Assembly (NCBI RefSeq): GCF_024166365.1
Contig: NC_064822.1
Span: forward strand, 149,054,823-149,118,822
Reading direction: 5' to 3'
Origin: Elephas maximus indicus
Lineage: Eukaryota; Chordata; Mammalia; Proboscidea; Elephantidae
DNA length: 64,000 nt
Below the pieces are notes generated by a model. It was given only the letters and a program-made list of their open reading frames with translations, was not told where the DNA came from and made no database searches. The stretch's first letter is position 1, and the number at the start of each line of letters is the position of its first letter. The position numbers and the translations under genes are program-made. This document shows positions 25,402-35,549 of the stretch, one piece after another.

Positions 25402-28277
25402 GTTGTTGTTGTTAGGTGCCATTGAGTCGGTTCCGACTCATAGTGACCCTACACACAACAGAACAAAACACTGCCCAGTCCTGCACCATCCTTACAATCG
25501 TTGCTATGCTTGAGCTCATTGTTGCAGCCACTGTGTCAATCCACCTTGTTAAGGGTCTTCCTCTTTTCCGTTACCTCGTACTTTGCCAAGCATGATGTCC
25601 CTCCTGACAACATGTCCAAAGTATGTAAGATGCAGTCTCGCCATCCTTGCTTCCAAGCAGCATTCTGGCTGTACTTCCTCCAAGACAGATTTGTTCATTC
25701 TTTCGGCATTCCATGGTATATTCAATACTCTTCAAAACACCACAGTTCCAAGGCATCAATTCTTCTTCAGTCTTCCTAATTCATTGTCCAGCCTTCCCAT
25801 GCATATGATGCGATTGAAAATACCATGGCTTGGGTCAGGCGCACACACCTTAGTCTTCAAGGTAACATCTTTGCTTTTCAACACTTTAAAGCGGTCCTTT
25901 GCAGCAGATCTACCCATTGCAATGTGTGATTTGATTTCTTGACTGCTGCTTCCATGGCTGTTGATTGTGGATCCAAGTAAAATGAAATCCTGGACAACTT
26001 CAGTCTTTTCTGTTTACCATGATGTTGCTCATTGGTCCAGTTATAAGGATTTTTGTTTTCTTTATGTCAAGGTGCAATCCATGTGAGGGCTGTGGTCTTT
26101 GATCTTCATTAGTAAGTGCTTCAAGTCTTTTTCACTTTCAACAAGCAAGGTTGTGTCACCTGCATAACGCAGGTTGTTAACGAGACTTTCTCCACTCCTG
26201 ATGCCCTGTTCTTCTTCATACAGTCCAGCTTCTCAGAATATTTGCCCGGCATACAGATTGAATAGGCGTAGTAAAAGGATACAACCCTGACGCACACCTT
26301 TCCTGACTTTAAACCAATCAGTATCCCCTTGTTCTGGCCTAACAACTGCCTCTTGATCTATGTAAAGTTTCCTCATGAGCACAATTAAGTGTTCTGGAAT
26401 TCCCATTCTTCGCAACGCTATCCATAATTTGTTCTGATCCACACAGTCGAATGCCTTTGCATAGTCAATAAAACACAGGTAAACACCCTTGTAGTATTCT
26501 CTGCTTTCACCCAGGATCCATTTGACATTAACAATGAAATCCCTGGTTCCACGGCCTTTTCTGAAACCAGTCTGAATTTCTGGCAGTTCCCTGTCAATAT
26601 ATTGCTGCAGCCGTTTTTGAATGATCTTCAGCAAAATTTTGCTTGCGTGTGATATTAATGATATTGTTCTGTTCTACAATTTCTGCATTCGGTTGCATTG
26701 CCTTTCTTGGGAATAGGCATAAATATGGATCTTTTCCAGTCAGTCGGCCAGGAAGCTGTCTTTCAAATTTCTTGGCATAGACGAGTGAGCACCTCCAGCG
26801 CTGCATCTGTTTGTTGAAACATCTCAATTGATATTCTTTCAATTTCTGGAGCCTTGTTTTTCACCAATGCCTTCAGAGCAGCTTGGACTTCTTCCTTCAG
26901 TACCACCATTTCCTGATCATATGCTACCTCTTGAAATGGTTGAACATCGACTAATTCTTTTTGGTATAATGACTGTGCATTCCTTCCATTGTCTTTTGAT
27001 GCTTCCTGCGTCATTTAATATTTTCCCCATAGAACCCTTCACTATTGCAACATGAGGCTTGAATTTTTTCTTCAGTTCTTTCAGCTTGAGAAATGCTGAG
27101 CATGTTCTTCCCTTTTGGTTTTCTTTCTCCAGTTCTTTGCACATGTTATTGTAAAACTGTACTTTGTCTTCTCCAGCCACTCTTTGAAATCTTCAGTTCT
27201 TTTACTTCATCATTTCTTCCTTTTGCTTTAGCTGCTTGACATTCATAGGCAAGTTTCAGAGTCTCCTCTAACATCCATCTTGGTCTTCTCTTTGTTTTCT
27301 GTCTTTTCAATGACCTCTTGCTTTCTTCATGTATTATGTCCTTGACGTCATTCCACAACTCATCTGGTCTTCGGTCACTAGTGTTCCATGTGTCAAATCT
27401 ATTCTTGAGATGGTTTCTAAATTCAGGTGGGATATACTCATGGTCATATTTTGGCTCTTGTGGACTTTCTCTGATTTTCTTCAGTTTCAGCTTGAACTTG
27501 CATATGAGCAATTGATGGTCTTTTCCACAGTTGGCTCCAGCCTTGTTCTGACTGATGATATTGAGCTTTTCTGTAGTCTCTTTCCACAGATGTAGTCAAT
27601 TTGATTCCTGTATGTTCCATCTAGTGAGGTCCATGTCACTGTTTATGGTGGTGAAAGAAGGTATTTGCAACCCAGAAGTCACTGGATTTGAAAAATTCTA
27701 TCATTCAACCTCCAGCGTTATTTCTGCCACCAAGGCCATATTTTCCAACTTCTGATCCTTCTTCTTTGTTTCTAACTTTTGCAATCCAATCACCAGTAAT
27801 TATCAATGCATCCTGATTATATGTTCGATCTATTTCAGACTGAAGCTGCTGATAAAAATCTTCTATTTTTTCATCTTTGGCCTTAGTGGTTGGCGGGTAA
27901 ATTTAAATAATAGTCGTATTATTAACTTGTACTAACTGGTCTTCCTTGGCACTATTCAAAATGAGAAGAAACAGCTGCAAACATCCATTAATAATCAGAA
28001 CTTGGAATGTACAAAGTATGAATCTAGGAAAATTGGAAATCGCCAGAAATGAAATGGAATGCATAAACATTGATATCCTAGGCATTAGTGAGCTGAAATG
28101 GACTGGTATTGGCCATTTTGAATCAGACAATCATATAATCTACTATGCCAGGAATGACAGCTTGAAGAGGAATGATGTTAGAGGAATGGTGTCAGATTCA
28201 TCGTCAAAAAGAACATTTCAAGATCTATCCTGCCAGTGACAGGATAATATCCATACTCCTACAAGGAAGACCAGTTA
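25402..28277 (-). mobile_element. RTE LINE, nearly complete, with 5' inversion
   Basis: The longest RTE copy here. The direct part (25402 to about 27948, minus) runs from the shared tail through the carboxy domain and reverse transcriptase ('CFIDYAKAFDCVDQNKLW' for motif A, 'RKGVRQGCILLLRLFNLY' for motif B) to the C-terminal half of the endonuclease ('LIITGDWIAKV'). The remaining N-terminal endonuclease part lies reversed at about 27955-28277 on plus ('RTWNVQSMNLGKLEIARNE', 'DILGISELKWTGIGHFESD'). The 11-mer 'atttccatgtt' flanks the whole at 25391-25401 and 28278-28288, so both parts came in one insertion. Stops and frameshifts make it inactive. Confidence 0.93.
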
Positions 28278-28288
28278 ATTTCCATGTT

Positions 28289-29042
28289 ATGTATCTGAAA
28301 ATTAGTGCCTTCATAAATAATCTCACACTGCTTCATAGGGTGAAAAAATAAAGCTAGGTTTCATATCCAAGTCTGACTGGTTCCAAACTTTTTTTTTTTT
28401 TACATCTTCCCTAATGTCCTAAACAATGTCCTTTTAACTTCTTGGGTCAGCTATTCCTAAATATTTTGAAGAATTTTTACAACTCTTTTAAACCAGGTAA
28501 TTTTCAAAAAATTCTGTCAATTGAACAAGTTCAAAAGTAATGAGAATTCATTACTGAATTTAGGTAATAAATCTTCTACACCTATAATATGCTTCATCAT
28601 GTTTAAAGTCTACTTTGTAGCAAGTTTAGGATTTTGAAAACTGTACTGATTTTATAATATGGCTCTGATTGAGTGTCTATTCTTTCAATCGACAAACATT
28701 TACTGAGTGCCTCCTCTGTGGCTAGCAGTGTCATGGGAAATGTGGATGATACAAAAAGTCATGTATGATTTATAAACAGCGTCCCTGGCCTATTGTGGGA
28801 AACACATATACATACACACACACACACACACAAATAGGAAAGATGAAAAATAAATATTTGTTAAAACTAAAGCAATTTAGCAATCTTGAATCACTGATCT
28901 ATAGTGCAAATAGATTTTATTTGGTCATAGACTCATGCAAAACTAGTAATTGGAAGTAAATAAAGAATTTAACATTAGAATTGGGTCTAAACAAAATATT
29001 CCATTTTCTAACAGTTTCACAGTTCCTCAAATGGTTAAACAT
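28289..29042. other. RASSF9 intron with L2-like tail and CA repeat
   Basis: About 28685-28740 ('gacaaacatttactgagtgcc') resembles an L2 or MIR end on plus. A (CA)n run lies at 28804-28832. Nothing coding. Confidence 0.5.
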
Positions 29043-29052
29043 AGAGTTGCCA

Positions 29053-29190
29053 TAAAAGCAATAACGTTATAGGGCAGAGTAGAACTGCCCCATAGGGTTT
29101 CCAAGGAGCAGCTTGTGGATTCTAACTGTCAACCTTTACAGGCAGCCATAACTCGCCTGTAGCTCTTAACCACTGCGCCACCAGGGCCGT
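29053..29190 (-). repeat. AfroSINE with TSD
   Basis: Truncated at the tail side but with a complete head. The 10-mer 'agagttgcca' occurs at 29043-29052 and 29194-29203. The middle carries a local rearrangement near 29140-29160. Confidence 0.85.
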
Positions 29191-29195
29191 CACAG

Positions 29196-29996
29196 AGTTG
29201 CCACGTGACCCAGCAATTCTAGTTCTAGGTATACATACCCAAGAGAAATGAAAACATATGTCCACAAAAAATACTTGTACACAAATGTTGGTAGCAAGAT
29301 TATATACACAAGTAGCTCTCCTTTGTCTGCAGAGAATATGCCAAGACCTCCCGTGGATGCCTGAAACTGCAGATAGTACCGAACCCTATATATACTACGT
29401 TTTGTCCTATACATACATACTGATGATAAAGTTTAATTCAGAAATTAGGCATAGTAAAATATTAGCAACAATAGTAAAATAGAATGATTATAACAATATA
29501 CTGTAATAAAAGTTATGTGAATGACCGAGCAGGACAGCATGAGATTTCATCAGGCTACACACTCATTTAACATTTTCAAACCCCAGTTGATGATGAGTAA
29601 CTGAAACTGAGGAAAGAGGGGGCTACTGTAATTGCCAAAAGGTGGAAACAACCCAAATTTCCATCAAATGATACATGAACAAAGTATGGTATATCCATCC
29701 ATACAGTAGACTATTAAAAAAAAAGACTATTACTCAGCCAAAAAACAGGAATAATGTACTGATACCTGCTACAACATGGATGGAACTTGAAATTATTAGG
29801 CTAAATGAAAAACCCATTCATCAAAGACCACATATTGTATAATTCCATTCATATGAAATGTACAGAACAGGGAAATGTATAGTGACAGAAAGAAGATTAG
29901 TGGTTGCTTAGGGCTGGGGGAGTGAGTGGGAGATAGAGGGTGAGAGCTAAAGGGTATGGGGTTTCTTCTTGAGGTGATAAACATGTTTTAAAATTT
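29196..29996 (+). mobile_element. old L1 3' end, interrupted
   Basis: The text 'cagcaattctagttctagg', 'gtggaaacaacccaaatttcc', 'ctacaacatggatggaac' and 'agtggttgcttagggctgg' is the well-known L1 ORF2 end and 3' UTR of older mammalian L1s. It is split by the Tigger-like element at 29311-29628. No open frame. Confidence 0.85.
29311..29628 (-). mobile_element. Tigger7/MER44-like DNA transposon
   Basis: The termini are near-inverted: 'agtagctctcctttgtctg' at the left and 'gaggaaagagggggctactg' at the right, followed by TA. Internal text 'gtggatgcctgaaactgcag' and 'agtaccgaaccctatatat' matches the TcMar-Tigger group. Non-autonomous, with no transposase frame. It sits inside the L1 tail, so it inserted later. 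Confidence 0.75.
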
Positions 29997-32357
29997 ACAG
30001 AGCCTGTAATATTAAGGGAGTAGAGACAAAGAGATTGGCAGCAAAGGATAAAATTAACATATATGGTGGTTCCAGGTGCGGTCCTTTCCAGACACTCTGG
30101 AAGGAGTGGCCAACAGGTGGACTACCTGCTAGGAGGCTGAATAGGAATACCATAGTTGTTTGCAATTGAAGGTCATTTATTATTAATTGGTTATAAAATG
30201 GAATTGCCTGGATTAAAGAATTCAAAGTTCATAACTTTTCTATTACATTATAAATTAAATACACTTTTTAAATATTTGTATAATTACAAGAATGATGTAA
30301 TTAACACTCAGATTTCACTGACACCACTTTAAATTTGGAAAGTCAGGTTAACTGGAAAAACGTACAGTCATTGTTCAGTTTGAAGGCAGATATGAAAGCC
30401 CATAAGGCAGGATTTGATCAAGTCATGGCTTAGATGTACAGTACTTACCATTCATACCTAAGCATAAAGAAAAAAAAATTTTTTTTTAAAGCATACATAT
30501 CTTAAAATAAGCATAAGCATACATGTCTTAAAATCTAGGCAGCTTCTTGAGTAGATTACATGACCAGAAAGATTTGAGTCAGTTATTTATTTCACCACAT
30601 ATAGCAAGGTAATTTACCAGTTCTCCATTTTAAGTAGGCATAATGAATAAATAAAAACTAAAAATACTGCCTTACACAATGTTAAATAGGGTACCTCAAA
30701 TTTTGCTTCTGAGTAAAACACACCACAGTCAATAACACTTAAGGAATTTAAAAATCAAATATGTGCTGAAAATTACATAAGATAATGGTTGTGCTTTGAA
30801 TTGACTTAACTAGTTTGTCTATCTTCAAGAGTGGCTCATAACAAAAGAGAAAGTGCTCTTAGTATCTAAACTATGACTTTCCACGTTAATAACTTATTTC
30901 ACACAATCATCTCTTACTATATTTTAGTGACTGGAAATTGAATTAAAAGTAATTTGAAACATTACTCAGAAGAAATTATCTACTACTCATTCTAAATGTA
31001 TACTACACTAAATATATATTACACTGCATCTGTAATTATGTAGCATATATTTATGGCATTTCTCATGCACATTCTGTTCTTACTTATATCTGTGTTTTTA
31101 ATAACTTAATGAGTTCATAATACTGAATATATTTTAAGGTTCTTGTGGAAATATTCTGCTTTGTGTACATAGGACACTTCTGTTTATTTCAAAATAGCTT
31201 ATATTCATTAAATGTTTGAAAATTATTAATATAGATACAGAAGAAAGTAATTATTATAATACTACTGTATACATTTTTATCTAATTCCTTAAATTCATTT
31301 TTCTCTCTGCAATATTAATACAAACCATTTATGACTATCACAGCAAAGTATAGTGGGAACAATTAGTCTTATGATTTAAAATTTATTACTTCATCTTAAC
31401 TATAACAGGTATTGTGAATTCTGATGAGTCATTTTTTCTAAGCCTCTTTACCCTTAATTGTAATACTGCAATGTACATATCTGCCTCATATTTCTCATGA
31501 GGTTATAACAAACAAGAGAAAGAGTAAAAACTTTGAAAACTAAAAATGTACTAGGTGAATACAAGTTATTGGCAATATTAATAAATATACTGTTGTTGTT
31601 ATTTAATGTAGAAAAGGGCATAGTGTTTTTAGTAGTTATTCAGGAACATTACTGAATTTGGTACAGTAGTTAAGAATATTGTTATTCAAATACTTCTCTA
31701 TCTCACCATATTTTTTCACCTGCTTCAACCAGTCAATTTTATTGCATGTACACTACCAACATAATTATTTAGCTACTAAAATACATTGGAAAAATAATTA
31801 TTATAATGTTTGGATAACAGGGAAGTCAAGAATGCTTTTAATCTTCTCTGACATTGTTGAAGATGGTATTAATGAGACTCACTTCACCTAAAAGATATGT
31901 ACACACCTGATTGTTCCTCTCCAGCTACCGCATTATTTCTTTTTCGTCTTTTTAGAATATCCTTAGCAGAAAATTAAATAAGCAGATTTACATGCTAAGT
32001 AAAATTATTCAATAACGTGTTAGCCTCACAGATGCTTTTCCATATTCACTCTAAAATGATAGTGAAAAATTAAATACGGGACTTTTCGCTTTAACTCCAT
32101 TGTCAGTTAGGAACTTAAAAAATATTTCTCCACTAAAATTACTTTTAATACAAAAAATCAACTATACAGAATTACGATGAGGTGGTCATGAGTAATTACA
32201 AATGCAACAGTCATACAATCAAATATCCCTTCAACAAACTTTCATTGAGTAACTACTATGCACATAGCATTAGAGAATAAAATAACACTTTAAATCTTTT
32301 TTTTAATCTTAAATTTTAAGATAAAATATTTTTTAAGATACTACAATGTCAAATTGC
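29997..32357. other. RASSF9 intron, unique DNA
   Basis: More than 2 kb without a repeat I can name. About 32225-32275 hints at an L2 or MIR end. No ORF is convincing. Confidence 0.45.
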
Positions 32358-32467
32358 ACATCTATCTATATATCTATCATCTATCTATCTATCTATATCT
32401 ATCTATCTATCTGTCTATCGTGTATCTATCTATCTGTCTATCTATCATCTATCTAATCTATCTATAT
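32358..32467 (+). repeat. (TCTA)n microsatellite
   Basis: Imperfect tcta/tctg tetranucleotide array directly abutting the next SINE. It likely varies in length between individuals. Confidence 0.9.
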
Positions 32468-32469
32468 GA

Positions 32470-32679
32470 AGGAGTCCTGGTGACACAGTGGTTAAGCACT
32501 CAATTGCTAATGGAAAGGTCGGCAGTTCAAACCCACCAGGTGCTCCGTGGGAGAAAAGACCTGGTGATGCACTTCTGCAAATATTACAGCCTAGGAAACC
32601 CTGTAGGGGCAGTTCTACTATGTGCTACAGGGTCACTATCGACAGAGTCAGAACAGACTAGACAGCACACAACAACAAC
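32470..32679 (+). repeat. AfroSINE long form
   Basis: From 'ggagtcctggtgacacag' to the end 'cacacaacaacaaca'. The tail is the RTE-like type, not 'gggtttgg'. It is sandwiched between two tetranucleotide arrays of complementary motif. Confidence 0.92.
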
Positions 32680-32685
32680 AGATGG

Positions 32686-32756
32686 GTAGAGAGAGTGAGA
32701 CGGAGAGAGATAATAAATAGATAGATAGGCAGACAGACAGATAGCTAGATATAGAT
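32686..32756 (+). repeat. (GATA)n-type microsatellite
   Basis: Imperfect gata/gaca array, the complement of the tcta array left of the SINE. The two arrays could pair around the SINE. Confidence 0.8.
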
Positions 32757-32948
32757 ATCCCTGGTGTGCAATGGTTAAGCTCTGGGCTGTTGGAACCCAC
32801 CCAGCGGCTCCTTGGGAGAAAGACCTGGTGATCTGCTCCCATAAAGATTACAGCCTAGAAAATCACATAGGGCAGTACTACTCTGTCACATGGGGTCACT
32901 ATGAGTCAAAAATAGACTCGATGACACCTAACACACACACACACACAT
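32757..32948 (+). repeat. AfroSINE with head deletion and CA tail
   Basis: The head 'ccctggtgtgcaatggtta' jumps past the usual 'gctaaccaaaaggtcggcag' box region, about 25 bases, to 'ttggaacccaccc'. The remainder is normal and ends in a (CA)n run. Confidence 0.88.
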
Positions 32949-33120
32949 ATCGGGAATTAAGAGTGAAAGCAGACAAAAATGGAGATTACTAATGCATATT
33001 TGGCTATCTCTATTCAAGTTGTCCAGAAGAAAAAGACAATGAAGTTGGGGCATAGAATAATCAAAAAGCAGCATGTTTTTCCTCATATATATATATGTAT
33101 ATGTAGATATAAACAAAGAC

Positions 33121-33268
33121 AAAAAAAAACCTCCTTGCTGTCAAGTTGATTCTGACTCATAAGCGACCCTACAGGGTGGAGTCGAACTGCCCCATAGAGT
33201 TTCCAAGGAGCATCCTGGTGGATTCGAACTGCTAACCCAATTAACCACTATGCCACCAGGGTTTCCAA
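33121..33268 (-). repeat. AfroSINE
   Basis: A-run, then 'cttgctgtcaagttgattc', ending in the head 'actatgccaccagggtttc'. Short form with a small deletion in the head region. Confidence 0.9.
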
Positions 33269-33351
33269 ACTTTTATAGTGTTAAACTACTGAGGTTTTTG
33301 ATATAGTTTGTTAGCAGTTAAGCTATCCTGATTAATAACATCCTTAACTGC

Positions 33352-33444
33352 TCTACAGGGTTTCCAAGAAGCACCAGGTGGATTCGAGCTGCTGACCTCT
33401 TTTTTAGCAGAAGTAGCACTTAATCACTATGCCACCAGGGTTTC
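33352..33444 (-). repeat. AfroSINE 5' half
   Basis: Keeps 'cagggtttccaagaagcac' and 'ctatgccaccagggtttcc' but lacks the tail, so it is probably an older copy cut by deletion. It is in the same orientation as its neighbour 84 bases away. Confidence 0.82.
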
Positions 33445-34005
33445 CTCCTCATATATAAAAAAAAAATAGTAGGCACTAAAAGTTAGGTATATCAAACTTA
33501 GTGAGACAAATATTTTATATTTCTTCCCACTTTCAAAACAATCAGAATCATTAACATGTTAAGAATTAAAGATAATTAAATTATCAAATAGTCTTCTAAA
33601 ACCCTGAATATGTACAATAGGATGCAATGCGTAGATATTTATGGAAAGTATTTGGAACTCTGAATGTACTTTTCCATAGAACCTATGCCACAATTCCTCG
33701 TTTATTTCCTAGGTCAGACAAGAATGTATGTTACTAACTCAATCTAGCCACCGTGTATATAGAACTGATTCTAAGTAAAATGCTTCCTTTGCTCGACTCT
33801 GCAGAACAAGACTTCATGCTTGGAAATCACAGAACTTTCTTGATCCCTGTGCCTGGATATTGTGATAGAAGTTTCCGTCAGATTGAAGGATAAAGAGATG
33901 TGAAATTCTGGGGATATATCTGAGTCCCAGGCAAATTCTCAAAGACCGGTCTCTGTTTCCTTTTTACTACCATTATTTATTTTTTAAAACGAAATTCTCT
34001 CCTTC
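33445..34005. other. RASSF9 intron, nothing recognised
   Basis: No gene and no repeat I can name. Confidence 0.45.
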
Positions 34006-34017
34006 TAAGCCAGTTAT

Positions 34018-34077
34018 CGCTATAGGGTCACCATGAGTCAGAATCAACTGGACAGCAACAGGTTTGGTTTTGGTTTT
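34018..34077 (+). repeat. AfroSINE, 60-bp 5'-truncated insertion
   Basis: Only the tail is present ('tagggtcaccatgagtcag' to 'ggtttggttttgg'). It is flanked by 'aagccagttat' (34007-34017) and 'aagtcagttat' (34078-34088), a duplication with one mismatch. So this is a true short insertion, not a remnant. Confidence 0.8.
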
Positions 34078-34087
34078 AAGTCAGTTA

Positions 34088-34445
34088 TTCTCTACTGGTG
34101 GTAATTTTGTCACTAAGAAACATTGCAATGCCTGGAGACATTTTTGGTTATACATTAGGGTTTCAGTGTAGTACAGTGATGTAAATATCTTACAATGCCT
34201 AGGGCAGCCTCCACAGTAAAGAATTACCTAATACTAAGGGTCAATAGGAAACCCTGGTGGCGTAGTGGTTAAGTGCCATGGCTGCTAACCAAAGGGTCGG
34301 CAGTTCGAATCTGCCAGGTGCTCCTTGGGAACTCTATGGGCAGTTCTACTCTGTCCTACAGGGTCACTATGGGTCGGAATTGACTCGATGGCACTGGGTT
34401 TCTGGGTTAAGGTCAATAATGCCCCTGTTGAGAAATCCTGTTCCA
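34088..34445 (+). repeat. MER3-like hAT-Charlie relic, split by SINE
   Basis: The phrases 'gcaatgcctggagacattt', 'tacaatgcctagggcagcc' and 'gttgagaaatcctg' follow the order of a short hAT-Charlie element. The AfroSINE at 34247-34408 interrupts it close to its right end. The family name is from memory of the text. Confidence 0.6.
34247..34408 (+). repeat. AfroSINE, full short form with TSD
   Basis: Well preserved from 'gaaaccctggtggcgtag' to 'gactcgatggcactgggtt'. Flanks 'aagggtcaata' (34236-34246) and 'aaggtcaata' (34409-34418). Confidence 0.94.
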
Positions 34446-35407
34446 GGCTTCTAACAAAATAGACTTTCATCACAGCCTCAACTTTACCCTTTTTCTTATC
34501 TTTCAGGGAATCTAAAAGTAAAATATATGAAGGCAAAAATAACAAACAAGGGAGATATTACCAATCTCAAGTAGTCTAAAATAAATAATGATGACAGTTG
34601 GCATTCTATTTACTGGTACATGAGTGGAGCATTGATTTTGCTCTTTTTCACCTATAAAAAAAAAAAAAAAACTATAGCCAATCTTTAAATTTGTTATTGT
34701 TAATGCGGTCCAAGTGGACCTCCCTTTGTTAATCCCGGAGCTGGTCCTAAGGACTACAGACATTTGCATTTAGATATTAGAGATGTCTGCGTAGATGTTA
34801 CAGAATCACAAACATCCAAATAGGGTATTTAGGGAATTAGTTTAGGGTAAAACTTGCATTCACTATGTACCAAATCTTATTTCTTCATTAAGAAATAGTA
34901 TTTGAACATCTGGTAACCGCTGGGCCTTGGGATGAGAAGATGACTGAGTGAGATAACGTGATGGAAATAGTCAAAGAGACCAGTGCCATGGTCATGGTGG
35001 GAAGGGAGTAGGCAGAAGGGTTTATCATTGCATTTTCTCATTCCATTCAGTCTACTGTGCCCTGGGCAAAAAGGCCAAACAAAACCAGGATTGGGAAGGG
35101 AGTTTTCTAGACACCAGAGTTTGGGGGAAGAGAAGGCCAAGACAACATCTGCGGCCATTACAAGATGAAAGGAAAATCCCCTGAGGCAACTGTGGGAAAG
35201 GAGAGAGAAAAAAAAAAATCTCTGCTATCACCTAGACATATCTGTGGTAAGATAGGTCTACATAGACTAGGAGCAGTCTTTAATAAAATATCTTAGCAAT
35301 AAATCAAAACTACATTCAATATAATATCATCTTGCTTTGGTTATTCAAAAGATTTTGAAATGGAATATTGTACTGAAATCACCATTATTCACATCAACTG
35401 GCAGATC
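34446..35407. other. RASSF9 intron, nothing recognised
   Basis: 34880-35190 is richer in G than its surroundings and carries a short minus ORF, but I find no domain, splice context or family match. Confidence 0.4.
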
Positions 35408-35549
35408 AAAATTCAAAACCAAGCCAGTTGCACTGGATTTCGTTCGGACTTATGGAGCTTTCTTTACAGGCACCTCTGGGTGGGTTCAGATTGCCAACCT
35501 TTTGGCTAGTAGTTGAGCGCTTAACTTTTTGCGTCAACCAGGGACTCCT
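35408..35549 (-). repeat. older AfroSINE subfamily copy
   Basis: The head reads 'gtcaaccagggactcc' on plus and the box region 'ttggctagtagttgagcgc'. This variant is shared with copies at 38023 and 38632 and differs from the 'gttagcagcc' type. Diverged, with the middle partly lost. Confidence 0.75.

Noticed and set aside
27946-28239. Independent host gene with an endonuclease-like fold
   Set aside because: It is the inverted 5' segment of the RTE element and lies within its target-site duplication.
32358-32467. CRISPR-like regular repeats
   Set aside because: It is a plain tetranucleotide microsatellite with no spacers, in a vertebrate genome.
34877-35158. Minus-strand open frame of 93 codons in a G-richer patch
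   Set aside because: No domain or homologous family I recognise, and no promoter or splice evidence.
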